A DNA stretch of 6,161 nt from Betaproteobacteria bacterium UBA2293 (GCA_002345845.1 DDWF01000322.1:1-6161); one strand, 5' to 3'; shown: positions 1 to 5,326, counted from the stretch's first letter. Notes: generated from the sequence alone by a model not told the origin. A program made the numbers and translations.

Positions 1-49
1 TATTGATGCAGAGGGAGATCTTCTTTTCACTGCCGCGGCGGGTCGTCAT
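1..49 (-). CDS. 5' end of an unidentified gene, cut by the window edge
   Basis: An ATG at 49-47 (minus strand) opens a frame that stays open to the window edge and encodes 16 residues, beginning MTTRRGSEKK. The start overlaps the ttcA stop as ATGA, and a GGAG lies five bases upstream inside the last ttcA codons. Both support a real, translationally coupled gene in the same operon as ttcA. Too little protein is visible to assign a family, and no function is proposed. Confidence 0.6.
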   Translation of the reverse strand, partial: MTTRRGSEKKISLCIN

Positions 50-831
50 AGCTGCTCCGTAGTAATTTTTTGGCCGGAGAAATCCCAGAGATCGCGGTCT
101 TGCAGGTGGCGGGGCTGGACATTGCCGAGGGCGCCGATCAGGCTGCTGCGGATGTCGGGAATCTCTTTGGAAAGTTCCCGGATCATCCGTTTCATCCGTT
201 GCCGTTTGAGGTCGCTGCAGCTCGCGACCGGACAGGCGCAGGAAACGATCGGGAAGGAATTCTCCCGGCAGAGGGCGATCAGCTTCTCTTCTTCGACATA
301 CACAAAGGGACGAATGACCGTCTGTTGGCCGTTGTCGGCGAGGAGTTTCGGGCTCATCGCTGCAAGGCGACCGATGTAAAACTGGTTGAGGAGGAGGGTT
401 TCGATAAAGTCGTCAAGATGATGGCCAAGGGCAATCTTGTTGCAGCCGAGGCGCTGAGCAACGTCGTAAAGGGCGCCGCGGCGCAGGCGGGCGCAAAAAG
501 CGCAGTACGAAGTGCCGGGACGCCGCTTCTCTTCGATGATGCGGTAGCATTCGGTCGGTTCCATATGATAAGTGAAGCCATGCTGCTGTAGATGTTTTTC
601 GATGACATCTGTGCGATAGCCGGGGTAATCGGAATCGATGTTGACGGCGACCAGTTCGTAATGAATCGGGGCGCGGCGGCGCAGGGTATCGAGGGTGTGG
701 AGGAGGGCATAAGAATCTTTCCCCCCGGAGACACCGATAGCAATCCGGTCGCCGGCTTCGATCAGCGAAAAATCGCCGACCGCCTTGCCCGCCAATTTAC
801 GGACTTTGTGGAAGAGTTTCGATTCGATCAA
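46..831 (-). CDS. ttcA: tRNA 2-thiocytidine biosynthesis protein TtcA
   Basis: This is a cytoplasmic ATP-dependent enzyme that thiolates C32 of certain tRNAs to 2-thiocytidine. The 261-residue protein has the PP-loop ATP pyrophosphatase motif SGGKDS at 35-40, followed by a family-typical VAVNIDS strand near 62-67. The CxxC pair is C110/C113, and a C-terminal cysteine group (C198, C200, C205) lies where the third iron-sulfur ligand of E. coli TtcA sits; C198 aligns best. Known TtcA enzymes carry an oxygen-sensitive Fe-S cluster on these cysteines. The N-terminus (HKVRKLAGKAVGDF...AGDRIAIGVSGGKDS) fits short delta-proteobacterial TtcA forms. The start is a TTG at 831-829; it is the only usual start codon between the upstream in-frame stop (858-856) and the conserved region, and only a weak GGGT precedes it. 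TilS, the tRNA-Ile lysidine synthetase, shares the PP-loop but not the CxxC pattern, so TtcA is preferred. Confidence 0.92.
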   Translation of the reverse strand: MIESKLFHKVRKLAGKAVGDFSLIEAGDRIAIGVSGGKDSYALLHTLDTLRRRAPIHYELVAVNIDSDYPGYRTDVIEKHLQQHGFTYHMEPTECYRIIEEKRRPGTSYCAFCARLRRGALYDVAQRLGCNKIALGHHLDDFIETLLLNQFYIGRLAAMSPKLLADNGQQTVIRPFVYVEEEKLIALCRENSFPIVSCACPVASCSDLKRQRMKRMIRELSKEIPDIRSSLIGALGNVQPRHLQDRDLWDFSGQKITTEQL

Positions 832-847
832 AGATTTACCCGAAGGA

Positions 848-877
848 TTGATAGATTAAATTCGGCGTGAATTTAAG
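848..877 (+). promoter_or_regulatory. Candidate sigma70 promoter for the UbiD-family gene
   Basis: TTGATA (848-853) resembles a -35 box and TTTAAG (872-877) a -10 box, with an 18-base spacer. The -10 lies in the right arm of the inverted repeat at 856-876, so a protein bound there would be expected to block it. Transcription would start near 884, leaving a leader of about 50 bases before the ATG at 933. The match is moderate and rests on sequence alone. Confidence 0.35.
856..876. promoter_or_regulatory. Perfect inverted repeat in the ttcA/ubiD divergent promoter region (candidate operator)
   Basis: TTAAATTC (856-863) and its exact reverse complement GAATTTAA (869-876) are separated by GGCGT. 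The 21-bp site lies between the divergent ttcA and ubiD-family genes. It overlaps possible -10 elements on both strands: TTTAAG on plus and TTAAAT on minus. Two 8-bp half-sites with 13-bp centre spacing fit binding by a dimeric regulator, but the sequence does not match an operator I recognise (Fur, FNR/Crp and Rex were considered). The regulator is unknown. Confidence 0.45.
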
Positions 878-932
878 GGATTTCTGAAAAAAAAGCAAAC
901 CACTTGCGGGATTTAACCTTGCTGGAGATAAA

Positions 933-2297
933 ATGCTTTCCTATGCTTTTGATCTGCGCAAATTCATCGAACATCTCTCCCGAAAAGACGAGATGCACAC
1001 GGTTGCTGCGCCCGTGGCTCTGGAGCTGGAGATTGCCCGGATCACCGACCGGGTGAGCAAGGCGCACGGTCCCGCCCTCTGTTTCAGCGCTCCGCAACCG
1101 GCGGCCTTTCCAATCCTCACCAACCTGTTCGGCAGTCCGCGCCGTGCCGCCTGGGCGATGGGAATGGAGAGTGAAGATCTTTCGCCGCTGATCGAGCGCT
1201 TGACGTTGCTGCTGACAGGGGTAAGCGGCAGTGCCGCGCAGCGACTGGAGATCCTTTGCCGTAGGATCAAGCCGACCCTGGCGCCCCCGTCCTGGCAGGA
1301 GATATCCGGGGTGTTGGCGGAGCTCCCTTTTCTGCGATCCTGGCCTGATGATGGCGGCAGCTATCTGACCCTGCCGCTGGTGGTGACCCGTCATCCTGAA
1401 AGCGGGGCGCTCAACTGGGGGATCTACCGGGTGCAGCGCCATCCGGACGGCAGTTTGTTGATTCACTGGAAAGACAGTTCGGGGGCGGCTGTGCATGCCC
1501 GCGCCTGGCAGGAACGGGGGGAGCCGATGCCGGTCGCTATCGTCCTTGGCGCTCCGCCGGCCCTCCTCTGGGCGGCGGCGGCACCGTTGCCGCCCGGAGT
1601 TGACGAAGCCGCTTTTGTCGGTCTCCTTGCCGGCGAAGCGTTGCCGCTGTCGCGCTGCGTGAGCCTCGATCTTTTGGTGCCGGCCCTCGCCGAAGCGGTG
1701 CTGGAAGGATACGTCACCCCTGGCGATGTCGGAGTGGAAGGACCCTTTGGCAATCACAGCGGCAGTTATGCGCCGGCGACCGTGGTGCCGCGTTTGCACC
1801 TGACGGCTCTGCACCGGCGTTGCGACGGCTGCTGCCCGGCGACCGTCGTCGGGCCGCCGCCGATGGAAGATTGTTATCTGGCGGCGCTGACCCCGCAACT
1901 CTTTCTGCCGTTGTTGCGCATCGATTACCCCGAAATTGTCGCACTCGCCATGCCGATGGAAGGGATCTTTCATGGCTGCGCGCTGGTAGCGGCCGATCCG
2001 GTTGGCGATGGCGCCGGGCTTCTGGCCCGCCTGCGTCACAGTGACCTGTTGCGCCGTTCGCGGTTGCTCATCCTCTTTGCGCCCGGCGTGAATGTTCATG
2101 ATCATTCCGCTGCTTTCTGGTGCGCCTTGAATGTTGTCGACCCGCAGCGCGATTTGACGATCGTCCCGGGCGTCGGTCTTAGTATCGACGCTTCCCGTTC
2201 GACTCCCCGGCCACTCTCCCCTGATCCGCGGATCGTGGCGCAGGTGCTGGCGAGGGCAGGAGAATACGGGCTGCCGGAATCGTGGTTTATTGAATAA
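933..2297 (+). CDS. UbiD-family (prenylated-FMN) decarboxylase, divergent paralog
   Basis: UbiD enzymes reversibly decarboxylate aromatic or alpha,beta-unsaturated acids with prenylated FMN made by UbiX. The 454-residue protein follows the fold throughout: an N-terminal DLRKFIEHL, the LFGSPRR block (66-71), NWGIYR (161-166), EPMPVAIVLG (197-206), VPALAEAVLEGYV (249-261), EGPFGNHSG (269-277) and PATVVGPPPMED (302-313). It is a little short against usual members (about 490 or more); the loop before the SWPDDG segment is reduced. Aligned by eye to E. coli UbiD, N161, R166, E254 and E269 are kept. The metal-ligand histidine reads S182, the second catalytic acid reads N274, and the DDDVN segment reads APGVN (383-387). 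The start is ATG with GGAG five bases upstream. Substrate is unknown; a role in quinone synthesis is possible but unproven, and it may be inactive or repurposed. No ubiX is in the window. Confidence 0.85.
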   Translation: MLSYAFDLRKFIEHLSRKDEMHTVAAPVALELEIARITDRVSKAHGPALCFSAPQPAAFPILTNLFGSPRRAAWAMGMESEDLSPLIERLTLLLTGVSGSAAQRLEILCRRIKPTLAPPSWQEISGVLAELPFLRSWPDDGGSYLTLPLVVTRHPESGALNWGIYRVQRHPDGSLLIHWKDSSGAAVHARAWQERGEPMPVAIVLGAPPALLWAAAAPLPPGVDEAAFVGLLAGEALPLSRCVSLDLLVPALAEAVLEGYVTPGDVGVEGPFGNHSGSYAPATVVPRLHLTALHRRCDGCCPATVVGPPPMEDCYLAALTPQLFLPLLRIDYPEIVALAMPMEGIFHGCALVAADPVGDGAGLLARLRHSDLLRRSRLLILFAPGVNVHDHSAAFWCALNVVDPQRDLTIVPGVGLSIDASRSTPRPLSPDPRIVAQVLARAGEYGLPESWFIE

Positions 2298-2316
2298 AAA
2301 TGAATAAATTTACTAT
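2290..2316 (+). promoter_or_regulatory. Weak candidate promoter upstream of the EamA transporter
   Basis: An AT-rich patch at 2286-2327 stands out from its GC-rich surroundings. It contains TTGAAT (2290-2295) and TACTAT (2311-2316), each matching four of six consensus bases, but the spacer is only 15 bases, which is short. It overlaps the stop codon of the UbiD-family gene. The transporter may instead be read through from that gene, since the gap is only 52 bases and has no terminator. Confidence 0.25.
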
Positions 2317-2349
2317 GACAAAAAAACCATATCGGGTAGACTCTGCGCC

Positions 2350-3222
2350 ATGAGTACTTTGGCCTTTAGTCTGATCCTCTTCTCGGCGCTGATGCACGCC
2401 CTGTGGAATCTCCTCGTCAAGCGCAGCCGCGACAAAACCGTCTACATCTGGTGGATGTTTGTCGTCTCGGCAACGCTCTTCACCGCGCTCCTCCCTTTCC
2501 TCCCCGGCCCTTTTCCTTTGCCGTCGCCGCATATTGTCGCCCTCGCCGCCAGTGGCGGGCTCTGTTTTGTCCTGTACCATATTGCCAATGGTCAGGCTTA
2601 TCATCGCGGCGATCTTTCCCTCGTCTACCCACTGTCGCAGACCTCGATGTTGTATGTTCCGGTCTGGGGCGCCCTTCTCCTTGGGGAAAAGATCTCCGGA
2701 CTCGGACTGTGCGGCATTGTCCTGGTCGTCATCGGCGTCTGGTCTGTGCAGTTGCGACGGCTCTCCCTTGACGAAGCTCTCCGCCCCTTGCGCAGCCTCA
2801 ATGAAGAGGCGGTGCGCTACGCCCTCTTTGCCGGCTTCATCTATTCGGTCGGCGCGGTTATCGACAAGACCGGAGTGACCGATTATTCCCCCCTCTACTT
2901 TACCTATCTGCTGGTCATCTTCATGCTGGTCTTTATGACCCTTAACCTCCTCCGTCCCCGCTACCGCGGCCGCATCCTGCGCGAGTGGCAGTACAATCCC
3001 CTTCTTATCCTCATTTCCGGTCCGGTGATGATGGGCTCCTTCCTGACCTTCCGCTACGGCCTCAAGCTTGCCCCCTTGAGTTACGCTGTTCCGACCCGGC
3101 AGGTGAGTATCCTCATCGGCGTCCTCATCGGCACCCTCTTTCTCAACGAAACTTGCGGGCGCATCCGTTTGTTGGCGGGCGTTACCATTCTCGCCGGAGT
3201 GATTTTGATCCGGTTTGGTTGA
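2350..3222 (+). CDS. EamA/DMT-superfamily transporter
   Basis: This is an inner-membrane permease of the drug/metabolite transporter superfamily, whose members move small metabolites or amino acids in or out. The 290-residue protein has about ten hydrophobic segments arranged as two EamA repeats of five helices: helix 1 about 5-22, helices 2-5 up to residue 134, then a cytoplasmic-looking charged linker (RRLSLDEALRPLRSLNEEA, about 136-154) before the second half. Family marks include HALWNLLVK (16-24) near the start, GQAYHRGDLSLVYPLSQ (81-97) at the end of repeat one, and YAVPTRQVSILIGVLIG (245-261) in repeat two. Length is typical. The ATG at 2350 is the only usual start after the upstream in-frame stop (2305-2307). 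Its Shine-Dalgarno is poor, with GGGT about 12 bases away. It follows the UbiD-family gene by 52 bases. The substrate cannot be predicted. Confidence 0.88.
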   Translation: MSTLAFSLILFSALMHALWNLLVKRSRDKTVYIWWMFVVSATLFTALLPFLPGPFPLPSPHIVALAASGGLCFVLYHIANGQAYHRGDLSLVYPLSQTSMLYVPVWGALLLGEKISGLGLCGIVLVVIGVWSVQLRRLSLDEALRPLRSLNEEAVRYALFAGFIYSVGAVIDKTGVTDYSPLYFTYLLVIFMLVFMTLNLLRPRYRGRILREWQYNPLLILISGPVMMGSFLTFRYGLKLAPLSYAVPTRQVSILIGVLIGTLFLNETCGRIRLLAGVTILAGVILIRFG

Positions 3223-3237
3223 GGGAAACCTACCCCC

Positions 3238-3282
3238 CCCCCCTCACCCGGCCTGCGGCCACCCTCTCCCTCAGGGAGAGGG
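3238..3282 (+). repeat. Palindromic REP-like repeat unit, copy A
   Basis: The unit reads CCCCCCTCA end (3238-3246), a small hairpin GGCC-TGC-GGCC (3250-3260), then a perfect 10-bp stem CCCTCTCCCT / AGGGAGAGGG (3262-3271 / 3273-3282) around a single C. It lies just after the eamA stop and faces copy B. The left end is part of a run of eleven C (3233-3243). Repeats of this look are scattered between genes in many proteobacteria. As RNA the stem could also help stop or stabilise the eamA transcript, though no U-tract follows. Confidence 0.85.
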
Positions 3283-3295
3283 GAATCTAAGGTGC

Positions 3296-3342
3296 CCTTC
3301 TCCCTGAGGGAGAAGGTGCCTCGAAGAGGCGGATGAGGGGGG
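3296..3342 (-). repeat. Palindromic REP-like repeat unit, copy B (inverted relative to A)
   Basis: Read on the minus strand this has the same plan as copy A. The end CCCCCCTCA (complement of 3334-3342) is followed by the hairpin GCCTC-TTC-GAGGC (complement of 3318-3330) and the stem CCTTCTCCCT / AGGGAGAAGG (complement of 3296-3316). The two copies face each other with 13 bases between their stems, giving a BIME-like pair with 9-bp terminal inverted repeats. Differences from copy A in the stems are compensated on the opposite arm, so pairing is kept. Confidence 0.83.
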
Positions 3343-3416
3343 ACAATACACTCTGGCACTCACCGCCCATTTGCGCTACCATGCCGCACCACCATCCCTC
3401 TCCCCAGGACCCTGCC

Positions 3417-3992
3417 ATGAAGAACCTTGCCAACTTCCTCTTTGAAGTCGGGATGCTCAAACGCACGCCGCGCACCGGCTTTCAGTTTCTCGGTTCCGGG
3501 GCGGAGTCGGTCGCCGAGCACTCCTTCCGTACCGCTGTCATCGGCTACACTCTGGCACAGCTTGATGGTACGGTGGATCCGGCGCGGGTCATGCAGCTTT
3601 GCCTTTTTCACGATATTCCCGAGGCGCGCACCGGCGACCTTAACTATGTCAACAAGAAGTATGTGCAGGTCGATGAAGCACGGGCCGTGCGCGATCTCGC
3701 TGCCACCCTCCCTTTTGGCGACGATTATCAAGGGACGATCGCGGAGTTTACCGCCGGGGAGACGCCGGAGTCGTGCCTGGCTCATGATGCCGATCAGTTG
3801 GAGATGATCCTGGCCCTCAAGGAGTACCGCGATCTCGGCAATCGCAATGCCGAAGAGTGGTATCCCTACTCTTTGAAACGGCTGAAGACCGTGGTGGCCC
3901 GCGAGTTGGCCGAGACCATCTGGGTCACCGATTCGAGCCGCTGGTGGTTCGAGGGGGAGGATGTCAACTGGTGGGTGAAGGGGAAGCGCTAA
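3417..3992 (+). CDS. HD-domain phosphohydrolase, YfbR/HDDC2-like 5'-nucleotidase
   Basis: This is a predicted cytoplasmic metal-dependent phosphohydrolase; characterised relatives such as E. coli YfbR remove the 5'-phosphate from deoxyribonucleoside monophosphates. The 191-residue protein carries the HD-domain metal ligands in order: H35 in the VAEHSFR motif, H65-D66 in LFHDIPEA, and D124 or D126 in HDADQLEM. E69 and the TGD at 72-74 are also family-typical. Length matches the family (about 190-200). The start is set at ATG 3417 because AGGA lies at 3406-3409 and homologs begin close to the ANFLFEVGMLKRTPRTGF segment. Longer in-frame starts at 3333 and 3381 lack a Shine-Dalgarno, and the first falls inside a repeat. 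The C-terminus is tryptophan-rich (176-186). It seems to stand alone: repeats precede it, and the thi promoter begins about ten bases after its stop. The exact nucleotide substrate is unproven. Confidence 0.85.
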   Translation: MKNLANFLFEVGMLKRTPRTGFQFLGSGAESVAEHSFRTAVIGYTLAQLDGTVDPARVMQLCLFHDIPEARTGDLNYVNKKYVQVDEARAVRDLAATLPFGDDYQGTIAEFTAGETPESCLAHDADQLEMILALKEYRDLGNRNAEEWYPYSLKRLKTVVARELAETIWVTDSSRWWFEGEDVNWWVKGKR

Positions 3993-4002
3993 AGATAATC
4001 GG

Positions 4003-4032
4003 TTGACTTTTCCCGCAGCACCCTGCTAGCTT
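4003..4032 (+). promoter_or_regulatory. Candidate sigma70 promoter of the thi operon
   Basis: TTGACT (4003-4008) is a five-of-six -35 box. After an 18-base spacer comes TAGCTT (4027-4032), a poor -10 but preceded by TGC, as in extended -10 promoters. Transcription would start near 4039, about nine bases before the riboswitch aptamer. The perfect TTGACA at 4031-4036 was not used because no -10 lies at the right distance inside the aptamer. Confidence 0.5.
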
Positions 4033-4047
4033 GACATCACAATTCAA

Positions 4048-4141
4048 GCCCTAGGGGAGTGACTGAAGTCACTGAGAGTTTCGCAGCCAGCGGGACGACC
4101 CTTCGAACCTGATCCGGCTCATACCGGCGTAGGGAAGCGGC
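4048..4141 (+). ncRNA. TPP riboswitch aptamer (THI element)
   Basis: The conserved blocks of the thiamine pyrophosphate aptamer are present in order: GGGGAGTG (4054-4061), CTGAGAG (4072-4078), ACCCTTCGAACCTGAT (4098-4113) and GGCGTAGGGAAG (4126-4137). Hairpins fit the family fold: GTGAC-TGAA-GTCAC (4059-4072), and CCGG-CTCATA-CCGG (4114-4127) as the P5 arm. P1 can form between GCCCT (4048-4052) and AGCGGC (4136-4141) with one bulged C. It senses TPP, the end product of the pathway served by thiF, thiS and thiG just downstream, and should repress them when TPP is high. The downstream intrinsic terminator shows that control is probably at transcription. Confidence 0.96.
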
Positions 4142-4163
4142 GCATCCTCCCGAACGAATCATG

Positions 4164-4209
4164 AAGACGGTGGAGCCGCGAAGAGTCGGCTCCACCGTCT
4201 TTTAATTTT
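4164..4209 (+). terminator. Intrinsic terminator, expression platform of the TPP riboswitch
   Basis: A perfect 15-bp stem (AAGACGGTGGAGCCG at 4164-4178 with its complement at 4187-4201), an eight-base loop and a T-rich tail (TTAATTTT, 4202-4209) lie between the aptamer and thiF. The 5' arm can also pair with the aptamer P5 region: CGGCTC 4115-4120 with GAGCCG 4173-4178, and ACCG 4123-4126 with CGGT 4168-4171. This gives an alternative antiterminator when TPP is absent. Confidence 0.93.
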
Positions 4210-4219
4210 GTGGTGACTT

Positions 4220-5026
4220 ATGCAGATCCTGGTTAATGAACGCACTATCGAGGTTAGCGCCGGGACAACCCTCTTTGCCCTGCGCGTCAGCTATAAACCG
4301 CAGGCTGATCTCCTCATCGTTAACGGTTTTCCGACGGCCAAGGATCAACTCCTGACCGATGGCGACCGGGTGGCGCTCATCCAGCGCGGCGAAGTGCCGG
4401 CGCCGGAAGAGATGGAGGCGCTGCTGATGGCGCGCCACACGCCGGGGGTGCACGAAAAGATCAAGGGGGGGACAGTCGGGATTGCCGGCTGCGGCGGCCT
4501 CGGTTCGGCGGTGGCGGTCGCTCTCGCCCGCATCGGGGTCGGGCGGCTGCTGCTGGCTGATTTCGATCTGGTCGAACCGTCGAACCTCAATCGCCAGCAG
4601 TACTTTGTCGATCAGATCGGCATGGCCAAGGTCGATGCCCTCAAAGCGAATCTTGGGCGGATCAATCCTTTCGTCAAGGTCGCCAGCTATCATGGCCGTC
4701 TTGATCGCGGTAATATCCCGCAGGTCTTCAGCGTCGCTGATCTTCTGGTCGAGGCCTTTGACGGGGCCGACCAGAAGGCGCTGCTGGTTGAGAGCTGGCG
4801 GCACAACTTTCCCGAAAAACCGTTGATCGCCGCCTCAGGCCTTGCCGGTTTCGGACCGTCTAATACCATCACCACCCGTCGTGTCGGCCGCAACTTCTGG
4901 ATGGTCGGCGATGGCGAAAGCAGCGCCGGCCCCGGTCAGGGGCTGATGGCGCCGCGCGTCGGCGTCGCAGCGCACCACCAGGCGAATGCGGCCCTGCGCC
5001 TCCTGTTGGGCGAAGAGCCGGAATAA
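4220..5026 (+). CDS. thiF: ThiS adenylyltransferase ThiF (family 2) with N-terminal ThiS-like domain
   Basis: ThiF activates the C-terminal glycine of the sulfur carrier ThiS as an acyl-adenylate for thiazole synthesis. The 268-residue protein has two parts. Residues 1-60 form a ubiquitin-like, ThiS-like domain (MQILVNERTIEVSAGTTL start) that ends in RGEVP rather than Gly-Gly. From about 80 onward is the E1-like Rossmann domain, with nucleotide loop GIAGCGGLGS (87-96), ADFDLVEPSNLNRQ (113-126, including D114, D116 and R125), K137 in GMAKVDAL, and D181 in EAFDGAD. The only cysteine is C91 in the loop. There is no zinc CxxC pair and no counterpart of E. coli ThiF Cys184, so sulfur is probably delivered by another route. 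ATG 4220 is the start, since an in-frame TGA (4214-4216) lies just before it; a GGTGA sits close upstream. It is the first gene after the riboswitch terminator. Confidence 0.92.
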   Translation: MQILVNERTIEVSAGTTLFALRVSYKPQADLLIVNGFPTAKDQLLTDGDRVALIQRGEVPAPEEMEALLMARHTPGVHEKIKGGTVGIAGCGGLGSAVAVALARIGVGRLLLADFDLVEPSNLNRQQYFVDQIGMAKVDALKANLGRINPFVKVASYHGRLDRGNIPQVFSVADLLVEAFDGADQKALLVESWRHNFPEKPLIAASGLAGFGPSNTITTRRVGRNFWMVGDGESSAGPGQGLMAPRVGVAAHHQANAALRLLLGEEPE

Positions 5027-5034
5027 TTTCATCA

Positions 5035-5098
5035 TGTAGGAGCAAGCTCCAGCTTGCGATGCTTGCGCATGAATCGCGGGCAGGAGCCCGCTCCTACA
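5035..5098. repeat. REP-like palindromic element between thiF and thiS
   Basis: TGTAGGAGC (5035-5043) and GCTCCTACA (5090-5098) form 9-bp terminal inverted repeats around further hairpins: GCAAGCT-CC-AGCTTGC (5042-5057) and GCGGGC-AGGA-GCCCGC (5076-5091). The GTAGGAGC...GCTCCTAC pattern is the hallmark of a REP family well known in pseudomonads and seen elsewhere. It fills most of the 94-base thiF-thiS gap and would be transcribed within the operon mRNA. No REP-associated transposase (RAYT) is in the window. Confidence 0.88.
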
Positions 5099-5120
5099 AA
5101 AAACAAAGGAATTCCAAGTC

Positions 5121-5318
5121 ATGCAGCTACAAATTAACGGTCGCGAACGCGACATCATCGCCGGCGACGTTGCCGCCCTGCTCCAGGAGTTGGGGCTTGA
5201 TGCCAGCCGCGTCGCTGTCGAATTGAATCGCGCTATTGTTCTGTCCGCCAACTTTGCCCAAACCCCCCTGGCCGCCGGCGATAGCATTGAAATCGTCCAG
5301 TTCGTCGGCGGCGGTTAA
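5121..5318 (+). CDS. thiS: Sulfur carrier protein ThiS
   Basis: ThiS is a small ubiquitin-like protein whose C-terminal glycine is adenylated by ThiF and converted to a thiocarboxylate. That thiocarboxylate hands sulfur to the thiazole ring made by ThiG. The 65-residue protein has the usual length, the MQLQINGRERDI opening strand, the LAAGDSIEIVQFV segment, and the essential C-terminal Gly-Gly (ends VGGG, 62-65). The start at ATG 5121 has AAGGA ten bases upstream. The gene follows thiF across a REP-like element and precedes thiG by 30 bases. It resembles the N-terminal domain of the upstream ThiF, but only this copy ends in glycines and so can act as the carrier. Confidence 0.95.
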   Translation: MQLQINGRERDIIAGDVAALLQELGLDASRVAVELNRAIVLSANFAQTPLAAGDSIEIVQFVGGG

Positions 5319-5326
5319 ATTATTCC

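Noticed and set aside
70..591. Plus-strand open frame opposite ttcA
   Set aside because: ttcA on the minus strand has intact PP-loop and cysteine motifs; this frame shows none.
873..2105. Long open frame (410 codons) on the minus strand
   Set aside because: It lies antisense to the UbiD-family gene, is rich in Arg, Gln and His with no recognisable motif, and arises from the GC-rich codon use of the real gene.
2286..2298. TTTATT-G-AATAAA palindrome at the ubiD stop as a terminator
   Set aside because: The stem is all A-T and weak, with no run of T after it.
3238..3342. Repeats as a CRISPR array or insertion sequence
   Set aside because: There are only two facing units, with no regular spacers, no direct repeat series and no transposase gene.
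3333..3416. Upstream start (ATG 3333) for the HD-domain gene
   Set aside because: It lies in repeat copy B and lacks a Shine-Dalgarno; the added residues do not look like the family. ATG 3417 has AGGA seven bases before it.
3349..3557. ACTCTGGCAC present at 3349-3358 and 3548-3557
   Set aside because: A ten-base direct match with no further similarity around it; it is most likely chance.
4031..4036. Perfect TTGACA as a -35 box
   Set aside because: The matching -10 position falls in the GGGGAG of the aptamer and would remove the riboswitch from the transcript.
4202..4804. Minus-strand open frame over the riboswitch terminator and thiF
   Set aside because: It is antisense to thiF with no domain signature; thiF in the opposite frame is clear.
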